Source: Desulfuromonadaceae bacterium GWC2_58_13
Lineage (GTDB): Bacteria; Desulfobacterota; Desulfuromonadia; Desulfuromonadales; Trichloromonadaceae
Assembly (NCBI GenBank): GCA_001825565.1
Contig: MHXM01000121.1
Location: 210 to 11,235, forward strand
Direction of reading: 5' to 3'
Length of the DNA: 11,026 bases
A program made the position numbers and the translations under genes. The notes under the pieces were generated by a model, which was given only the letters and a program-made list of their open reading frames with translations, ran no database searches and was not told the origin of the DNA. Positions 6,365-11,026 of the stretch are shown piece by piece; the stretch's first letter is position 1, and each line of letters begins with the position of its first letter.

Positions 6365-6826
6365 ATGAAGATAGCAGACCTTCTGAGCTCGGCGGCAATT
6401 GCCGGCGACCTCAAGTCGACAGGCAAGAATGAGGTGTTGGCGGAGTTGACCGACGCCATCGTCAGGGTGACCGACAGTCTGGATCGAGAAGAGGTCATCA
6501 GGGTATTGCAGGAACGGGAACTCCTTGGCAGCACCGGAATCGGGGAGGGCGTTGCGATTCCCCATGGAAAGCTCAAGGACATCGATCAGCTCCTATTATC
6601 CTTCGGCCGAAGCCGGGGAGGGGTCGATTTTGATTCGATGGACGGCAAGCCGGCGCATCTGTTCTTTCTTTTGGTGGCACCGGAAGAGTCGGTCGGTATT
6701 CATTTGAAGACCCTGGCGCGAATATCCAAACTGTTGAAGAACCCCGCTGTTCGCCGGCGTCTTATTGAGGCAGCCGATAGTGAGGATCTCTACCGCATTA
6801 TCGTCGAAGAAGAAGACAAGTTATAA
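6365..6826 (+). CDS. ptsN: EIIA-Ntr, PTS nitrogen-regulatory protein
   Basis: Cytoplasmic phosphocarrier of the fructose/mannitol EIIA fold. It takes phosphate from NPr or HPr and regulates other proteins (potassium transport and sensor kinases in enterics) rather than moving sugar. The protein has 153 residues. MKIADLLSS is the usual family start, GSTGIGEGVAIPHGK at 55-69 holds the phosphorylated His67, and FFLLVAPEESVGIHLKTLA is the second conserved block with the supporting histidine. Neighbours fit: hpf before it and hprK/rapZ after it. The only ribosome-site candidate, AGG at 6360-6362, is just two bases from the ATG. A TATAAA (6348-6353) lies upstream but has no convincing -35 box, so how the gene is transcribed past the terminator is unclear. 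Confidence 0.95.
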   Translation: MKIADLLSSAAIAGDLKSTGKNEVLAELTDAIVRVTDSLDREEVIRVLQERELLGSTGIGEGVAIPHGKLKDIDQLLLSFGRSRGGVDFDSMDGKPAHLFFLLVAPEESVGIHLKTLARISKLLKNPAVRRRLIEAADSEDLYRIIVEEEDKL

Positions 6827-6888
6827 ACGACCTTGGCGGTTCCACGGGGCTTGCTGCTTTCATGTGAACCAGAGTGGATCAGGAAGGC

Positions 6889-7863
6889 ATGTCTGGACTG
6901 AGTATCCAAGAGTTGCTGGGGGAGAAAGAGGCCGGGCTCGACCTTGAGCTGCTGGCTGGGGAACGAGGTCTGGGCAAACGGGTACAGGTTCCGCGCATCC
7001 AGAAGCCAGGATTGGCCCTGGCCGGTTACACGACGAATCTGCACCCCGATCGAATTCAGGTCCTGGGTTCCACCGAGTTGAGTTACCTTGAACAACTCGA
7101 TCCGGCAGTCGCCGAACTCAACCTGCGCCGTCTCTGCGAGCTTGACGTTTCCTGTTTTATCATTACCAAGGGTCAGACCCCGCCCCAGTTGTTGATCGAT
7201 AAGGCCGAAAAATATTCGATCCCCCTCCTGCTGTCCCGGCACCAGAGTTCCAAGTTCATTTCTTTAATCACCCAGTTTCTTGAAGAACGGCTGCTCCCCT
7301 CAACCACGGTGCATGGCGTATTGGTCGATGTCCTTGGCGTCGGTGTGCTGTTGCTGGGAAAGAGCGGGGTGGGCAAGAGTGAATGTGCTCTTGATCTGGT
7401 TCTCAAGGGGCACCGACTGGTTGCCGATGATGTAGTGAGGATTCGCATGAAATTGCCTGCGGTTTTGTTTGGAGAAGGCAGCGATCTTCTGCATTATCAC
7501 ATGGAAATTCGCGGCCTCGGCATCATCAATATCAAACACCTGTTCGGGGTGGCCGCGATACGCGAGCGAAAAAAAATCGATGTCGCGATCGAATTGGTTG
7601 AATGGCAGGAGAATGGTGAGTATGACCGCCTGGGTATCGAGGAGATGACCTACAGCATTCTCGGTTTGGAGATTCCCCTGTTGAAAATTCCGGTCCGCCC
7701 AGGGCGCAATATCACCACTATTGTTGAAGTCGCCGCCCGCAACCAGCTACTCAAGGAAATGGGTTACCACAGTGCCCAGGAATTCCAGGATCGGCTGGAA
7801 AAACGAATGGCTGAAACGGCTTGGCTGCACGCCCATTCCATCATCGGGGATAATCTTGAATAG
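6889..7863 (+). CDS. hprK: HPr kinase/phosphorylase
   Basis: Bifunctional enzyme that uses ATP or pyrophosphate to phosphorylate a serine of HPr and removes it again by phosphorolysis, tuning PTS flux to energy state. The protein has 324 residues. The N-terminal domain is at about 1-135 (LSIQELLGEK, FIITKGQTPP, IPLLLS). The C-terminal kinase domain has VHGVLVDV with conserved His142, Walker A GKSGVGKS at 157-164, HRLVADDVVRI with Asp180-Asp181, and the family signature MEIRGLGIINI at 205-215. RPGRNITTIVEVAARNQLL lies near the end. ATG 6889 is chosen because AGGAAGG (6881-6887) lies just upstream, although closely spaced, and MSGLSIQELL resembles family starts. GTG 6874 would add five residues. 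The gap to ptsN (62 bases) shows no convincing promoter. In Firmicutes HprK works with CcpA; in proteobacteria it usually sits, as here, beside rapZ and a mannose-type EIIA. Confidence 0.97.
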   Translation: MSGLSIQELLGEKEAGLDLELLAGERGLGKRVQVPRIQKPGLALAGYTTNLHPDRIQVLGSTELSYLEQLDPAVAELNLRRLCELDVSCFIITKGQTPPQLLIDKAEKYSIPLLLSRHQSSKFISLITQFLEERLLPSTTVHGVLVDVLGVGVLLLGKSGVGKSECALDLVLKGHRLVADDVVRIRMKLPAVLFGEGSDLLHYHMEIRGLGIINIKHLFGVAAIRERKKIDVAIELVEWQENGEYDRLGIEEMTYSILGLEIPLLKIPVRPGRNITTIVEVAARNQLLKEMGYHSAQEFQDRLEKRMAETAWLHAHSIIGDNLE

Positions 7864-8725
7864 CCGCAAGCGTGTCATCATCATCACCGGGCTGTCCGGG
7901 TCGGGCAAAAGCTCGGCGGCCCGCGCCCTCGAGGACGAGGGTTTTTTCGTCGTCGATAATCTGCCGTTGGCTCTGCTTCCCAAATTTCTGACGCTGGCCG
8001 AACATGGGGTGCATTTCACTTCGGAAGTTGCGGTGGTCATCGACGTGCGCAATCGCGATTTTCTGGCCGGTTTCGAAACCACCCTTGAGGTGGTGAGGCA
8101 AGACGGGCACGTGCTCGAAATCTATTTTCTTGATGCTTCAGACGAGGCTCTGACCCGACGTTATTCGGAAACCCGCCGCCGGCATCCCCTCGGTTTGCAG
8201 GGGGGAGTTGCCGGGGGCATCCGCCAGGAGCGCCAACTGCTCGCCGGTTTGCGCGCCCAGGCCACGGCCATCGTCGATTCTTCCCGGTTGACGCCCCACC
8301 AGCTTCGGTCAAAAATAGTTCGACTCATTCGGGGCGACGAGAATGTTCTGCCTCTGGTCGTCCTACTGCAATCATTCGGTTTTCGATATGGACTGCCAGC
8401 CGAATCGGATGTCGTGATGGATGTACGGTTCCTGCCGAATCCGCATTTTGTTCCCGAACTGCAACCATTGACCGGAGTTGACAGCGAAGTGAGCGACTAT
8501 GTGCTGCGACAACCGGAAACCCATGAATTCCTCACCCACTTCAAAGACCTGTTCGCTTTCCTGCTGCCCCAATACCAAAAAGAGGGCAAAAGTTATCTGA
8601 CCGTATCCGTTGGCTGCACCGGTGGTCGGCATCGTAGCGTGGCCATTGTCGAAGCCCTGCGTTCGAGTTTTTCTTCCACGGGTGTTACGCTTGAGGTGGT
8701 TCACCGGGATATCGCCAAGGGGTAA
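7856..8725 (+). CDS. rapZ: RapZ/YvcJ family nucleotide-binding protein
   Basis: P-loop protein whose E. coli member binds the small RNA GlmZ and presents it to RNase E, controlling glucosamine-6-phosphate synthase; the Bacillus member YvcJ hydrolyses GTP. The protein has 289 residues (E. coli 284). The N-terminal domain has Walker A GLSGSGKS at 12-19, FFVVDNLPLALLPKF, FLDASDEALTRRYSETRRRHPL (about 91-112) and a second nucleotide-site region. The C-terminal domain has SFGFRYGLP at 173-181, DVRFLPNPHFVPELQPLTG and GCTGGRHRSV at 253-262. TTG 7856 is chosen: it follows GGGGA (7846-7850) at five bases and gives the typical short lead into RVIIITGLSGSGKS. It overlaps hprK by eight bases, so the two are probably coupled. 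The protein ends at HRDIAKG, without the Lys/Arg-rich tail of the enterobacterial protein. The RNA partner here is unknown. Confidence 0.95.
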   Translation: MNSRKRVIIITGLSGSGKSSAARALEDEGFFVVDNLPLALLPKFLTLAEHGVHFTSEVAVVIDVRNRDFLAGFETTLEVVRQDGHVLEIYFLDASDEALTRRYSETRRRHPLGLQGGVAGGIRQERQLLAGLRAQATAIVDSSRLTPHQLRSKIVRLIRGDENVLPLVVLLQSFGFRYGLPAESDVVMDVRFLPNPHFVPELQPLTGVDSEVSDYVLRQPETHEFLTHFKDLFAFLLPQYQKEGKSYLTVSVGCTGGRHRSVAIVEALRSSFSSTGVTLEVVHRDIAKG

Positions 8726-8728
8726 AAC

Positions 8729-9130
8729 ATGATTGGACTGGTAATCGCGACGCACGCCCGCTTGGGTGAAGAACTGATCAACGCATCGGAAATGATCATC
8801 GGGCCAGCGGAGAATGCTCGTTCGGTGTGCATCGGCATGGGAGACAGCGTCGAGAGTATTCGGGAACGCATCAAGACGGCCATCGGCGAGGTCGGGAAAG
8901 ATGGCGAAGGTGTTGTCATCATGACCGACATGTTCGGCGGTACTCCTTCCAATATCAGCCTGTCGTTTCTCGAAACCGAGCGGATTGAAGTACTTACCGG
9001 CGTCAATCTTCCCATGGTACTCAAGTTTTTCAACAGCCAGGAAGGTCTTGCCCTGAATGAGTTGTCCGGCATGCTCAAAGCCTACGGGGTACAGAGCATT
9101 TCCCTTCCGAGCGAGCTTCTGAAAAAATAG
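8729..9130 (+). CDS. Mannose-family PTS EIIA component
   Basis: Cytoplasmic phosphocarrier that accepts phosphate from HPr and hands it to EIIB. The protein has 133 residues, the size of a single EIIA-Man domain; in E. coli this domain is fused to EIIB in ManX. The fold's first strand IGLVIATHARLG carries the active-site His9, and MTDMFGGTPSN at 65-75 holds the conserved Asp67 beside it. VLTGVNLPMVLKFF is the third family block. AAGGGG (8717-8722) is a good ribosome site six bases before the ATG. The gene starts three bases after rapZ, so it is almost certainly in the same transcript as hprK and rapZ. Sugar specificity cannot be read from EIIA, so no man symbol is given. Confidence 0.95.
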   Translation: MIGLVIATHARLGEELINASEMIIGPAENARSVCIGMGDSVESIRERIKTAIGEVGKDGEGVVIMTDMFGGTPSNISLSFLETERIEVLTGVNLPMVLKFFNSQEGLALNELSGMLKAYGVQSISLPSELLKK

Positions 9131-9160
9131 CGTTTCTTTGCTGGTCGCCAGAGAGTTGCC

Positions 9161-9649
9161 ATGAGTATTGTGCTTGCCCGCATCGACAATCGGTTGATTC
9201 ATGGTCAGGTGCTGGAATCCTGGGTTCCCTATGTCAACGCCAATTGTATCGTGGTGGCCAATGACCAGGCGGCCGGCAATGGTTTTCAGAAACTCCTCAT
9301 GGAAGCCGCCGTTCCCAGAGGCATCCGGGTCGTTATCGATACCGTTGAAAGGGTTGCCGATCTCCTTTCGTCAATGGAATTGACTGACCGGAAGGTCCTG
9401 CTGTTGCTGGCCAATTCGCAGGATGCCTTGGCCATTCATCGTCGTGGGGTCGGTTGCGGCAAACTGAATCTTGGAAATATGCATGGAGGGCAGGGGAAGC
9501 AGCGGGTTGCCTGCACGATTGCCCTCGATCCTGCCGACGTGGACAATCTTCGGATTCTTGAAGCGGATGGCGTGCGCATCGTGTCTCAGTGCATTCCTTC
9601 CGACCGGGAGAAGGATTGGAAGAAACTCGTTCAGAGCCTGGGAGCTTGA
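9161..9649 (+). CDS. Mannose/sorbose-family PTS EIIB component
   Basis: Cytoplasmic subunit that takes phosphate from EIIA on a histidine and gives it to the sugar entering through EIIC/EIID. The protein has 162 residues, normal for a free-standing EIIB of the mannose family. The active-site block RIDNRLIHGQVLESWVP contains His14. The family usually reads RIDDRLIHGQV, so Asn10 is a mild variation. CIVVANDQAAGN, LNLGNMHGGQGK and ILEADGVRIVSQCIPSD are the other conserved parts. The 30-base gap after EIIA holds an AGAGAG-like ribosome site (9150-9155). The intact histidine argues for an active phosphotransfer chain rather than a purely regulatory remnant. Confidence 0.94.
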   Translation: MSIVLARIDNRLIHGQVLESWVPYVNANCIVVANDQAAGNGFQKLLMEAAVPRGIRVVIDTVERVADLLSSMELTDRKVLLLLANSQDALAIHRRGVGCGKLNLGNMHGGQGKQRVACTIALDPADVDNLRILEADGVRIVSQCIPSDREKDWKKLVQSLGA

Positions 9650-9650
9650 C

Positions 9651-10346
9651 ATGCCCTTTGCCGCGGAATACATCTTTGCCGGCGGAATATCCATTCTGGC
9701 CGGTCTTGATCGAACGGCGGCAATGCAGTTCATGGTGTCGCGGCCGATTGTTGCCGCACCGGCGGTTGGCCTTGTCCTGGGCGATCCGTGGATCGGATTG
9801 CAGGGGGGAATTCTCATCGAGCTGTTATGGCTTGGGCGTCTCCCGGTCGGATCTGCCATCCCTCCGGACGATACCCAGATTGCCGTTGGCGGAACGGCGC
9901 TTGCGATCATCATGGGACGCTGGACCGGTATCCCCGGCCTGCCGATGATCCTGCTCTGTCTGCTCGTGACGATGCCCCTGGGCAAGGTTGGACAGGTTTT
10001 TGACCGCCTGGCCCGCAAAGGTAACGGAATGTTGCTGGAAAAGGCCGAGAATGCCGTGCTGCGAGGACGATTGTCGGCCGCCGACCACTGGCATCGGTTG
10101 GGAATTGTCCTGTTCGCGGCGGCCTCGCTGGCCACCTATCTGGTGATCGTATCGGCCGGAACGGTTGCCGTATTACATCTGACGCCGTACCTGATGCCAC
10201 TCATCAGTGAGGCTTCGCCTTGGGTTCGGCTGGCTTTTCCACTGGTCGGGGTGGCGATGATTATCAGCACGATTAATCTCAGCCGCTCGATTGTCCTGTT
10301 CGGAATTTCGTTCCTGACCGTGTTTCTATTTCTCTGGTGCCGGTAA
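9651..10346 (+). CDS. Mannose-family PTS EIIC membrane component
   Basis: Integral inner-membrane subunit that, with EIID, forms the sugar channel. The protein has 231 residues, about 35 fewer than E. coli ManY (266). Hydrophobic segments are visible at roughly 8-25, 33-62, 75-110, 150-178 and 193-229. The family block with LQGGILIELLWLGRLPVG and SAIPPDDTQIAVGGTAL (about 50-84) carries the conserved Pro-Pro-Asp. ATG 9651 is chosen: GGGAG (9640-9644) lies six bases upstream and the start falls one base after the EIIB stop. Upstream in-frame codons lie inside eiiB and are not used. A basic loop at 118-140 (LARKGNGMLLEKAENAVLRGR) probably faces the cytoplasm. The low sequence conservation leaves the substrate open. 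Confidence 0.9.
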   Translation: MPFAAEYIFAGGISILAGLDRTAAMQFMVSRPIVAAPAVGLVLGDPWIGLQGGILIELLWLGRLPVGSAIPPDDTQIAVGGTALAIIMGRWTGIPGLPMILLCLLVTMPLGKVGQVFDRLARKGNGMLLEKAENAVLRGRLSAADHWHRLGIVLFAAASLATYLVIVSAGTVAVLHLTPYLMPLISEASPWVRLAFPLVGVAMIISTINLSRSIVLFGISFLTVFLFLWCR

Positions 10347-10362
10347 AACTCAGGTTAAGCTT

Positions 10363-11026
10363 ATGCTGTCGCGATGGGTTTTGATTCATGTATTTATGCG
10401 CTCCTTCCTGCTACAGGCGAGCTGGAATTTCGAACGGATGCAGAGCCTGGGAGTGCTCTATATCCTGGGGCCGGCCTTGCGGGTTTTTTATCGCGGAGAG
10501 GAGCTGACGCAGGCCTGTCAGCGACATTTGGCGTATTTCAACACGCACCCCTTCATGGCTTCGCCGATCCTGGGGACGACGCTCGCGCTTGAGGAAGCAC
10601 TCAGCCGGGATGAAACGGGTGACCCGGTCGATATCGACGGATTCAAAACCATGATCATGGCTCCTTACGCCGCCATGGGGGATGCATTTTTCTGGGGCGG
10701 CCTCCGCCCACTTTCGGCTTGCATTGCGGTTTATATTGCATTGCAGGGTTCCATGTGGGCTCCGGTAGTTTTTCTCGTCATGTTTAACATACCTCACCTG
10801 GGTTTTCGCCTTGGAGGACTGTTCGGCGGATACAAGCTCGGAATCAAGGTGGTCCCGGTCATTCAGCGATTTCACCTCCCCGATCTGGCTGTTCGCTGCA
10901 AGGAAGGAACCGTCATTTTCCTGGGAGGATTATGTGCACATCTGGTTTTTCAATGCCTGGAAAATGAAGGAGGGTGGCCCGGCTGGGGATTTGCGGCTAT
11001 CCCGACGGTGGTTCTGCTGGGTTGGC
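10363..11026 (+). CDS. Mannose-family PTS EIID membrane component, 3' end missing
   Basis: Partner of EIIC in the mannose-family permease; only this PTS family has an EIID subunit. The frame stays open for 221 codons to the window edge, and E. coli ManZ has 286 residues, so the C-terminal quarter or less is missing. Family motifs: FMRSFLLQASWNFERMQSLG at 11-30, YFNTHPFMASPILG (58-71), a leading LALEEAL, and the block KTMIMAPYAAMGDAFFWG (95-112) followed by LRPL, which corresponds to the usual GPLAGIGDxxFWGxxRP but with altered residues in its first half. FNIPHLGFRLGGLFGGYKLG (141-160) is the next family block. Membrane segments follow at about 118-142 and 182-197. ATG 10363 has AGG (10352-10354) eight bases upstream. 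A short open frame at 10374-10592 in another phase is a shadow. Confidence 0.92.
   Translation, partial: MLSRWVLIHVFMRSFLLQASWNFERMQSLGVLYILGPALRVFYRGEELTQACQRHLAYFNTHPFMASPILGTTLALEEALSRDETGDPVDIDGFKTMIMAPYAAMGDAFFWGGLRPLSACIAVYIALQGSMWAPVVFLVMFNIPHLGFRLGGLFGGYKLGIKVVPVIQRFHLPDLAVRCKEGTVIFLGGLCAHLVFQCLENEGGWPGWGFAAIPTVVLLGW

Noticed and set aside
6827..6888. ptsN-hprK gap inspected for a promoter or hairpin
   Set aside because: Only 3-4 base pairings and no paired -35/-10 boxes; nothing worth calling.
7721..7855. Longer rapZ frame extending into hprK
   Set aside because: The extra residues are an out-of-frame reading of hprK; the Walker A lead-in and GGGGA site support TTG 7856.
8372..9202. 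Antisense open frame (276 codons) opposite rapZ and the EIIA gene
   Set aside because: It spans two well-supported genes and their junction, with no recognisable motif on that strand; treated as chance.
9471..9650. Longer EIIC frame extending into EIIB
   Set aside because: The extension overlaps the EIIB coding sequence and lacks membrane-protein character; ATG 9651 has a good ribosome site.
9371..10135. Antisense open frame (254 codons) opposite EIIB/EIIC
   Set aside because: Low-complexity Arg/Ser/Pro-rich translation against clearly coding + strand genes.
10374..10592. Short + strand open frame near the right end
   Set aside because: Out of phase with the EIID frame starting at 10363, which carries family motifs through the whole interval.
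1..11026. tRNA, rRNA, CRISPR, insertion sequences, attachment sites, defence genes
   Set aside because: No clover-leaf sequences, tandem repeats, transposase motifs or terminal repeats were seen; the window is filled by conserved housekeeping genes.

Overview
The window comes from a Gram-negative bacterium: it carries genes for Kdo synthesis and for lipopolysaccharide (LPS) export. The gene order is kdsA, kdsD, kdsC, lptC, lptA, lptB, rpoN, hpf, ptsN, hprK, rapZ, then mannose-family PTS subunits. That order, and HPr kinase alongside EIIA-Ntr, sigma-54 and RapZ, point to a deltaproteobacterium of the Geobacter/Pelobacter/Desulfuromonas kind (Desulfuromonadales). This placement rests on remembered gene order and protein style, not on a database search. 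All thirteen genes lie on the + strand and are densely packed. No gap exceeds about 100 bases, and I see no RNA gene, mobile element, CRISPR array or sign of recent transfer.

Bases 1-4148 are an LPS module. kdsA (5' end cut by the window), kdsD and kdsC are three steps towards free Kdo. lptC, lptA and lptB supply the inner-membrane anchor, the periplasmic bridge and the ATPase of the LPS transporter. kdsD/kdsC, lptC/lptA and lptA/lptB overlap at their stop/start codons. The one real break is the 86-base kdsC-lptC gap, which holds a good sigma-70-type promoter placed so close to the lptC start codon that its transcript would be almost leaderless.

Bases 4196-6332 hold rpoN (sigma-54) and hpf (long-form hibernation promoting factor). 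A possible internal promoter and a strong Shine-Dalgarno site precede hpf, and a textbook intrinsic terminator closes this part.

Bases 6365-11026 are a phosphotransferase (PTS) module: ptsN (EIIA-Ntr), hprK (HPr kinase/phosphorylase), rapZ (P-loop ATPase/RNA-adaptor family), then separate EIIA, EIIB, EIIC and EIID genes of a mannose-family PTS. EIID runs off the right edge. The active-site histidines of EIIA, EIIB and PtsN and the Walker A motifs of HprK and RapZ are intact, so the set looks functional. HPr and enzyme I are not in the window; I infer they lie just downstream.

I did not find an undescribed system. The points most worth a second look are the near-leaderless lptC promoter with its overlapping palindrome, the unusual signalling combination of HprK with a complete mannose-type permease in a Gram-negative, the RapZ C-terminus without the enterobacterial basic tail, and the signature of a metal-dependent Kdo8P synthase.
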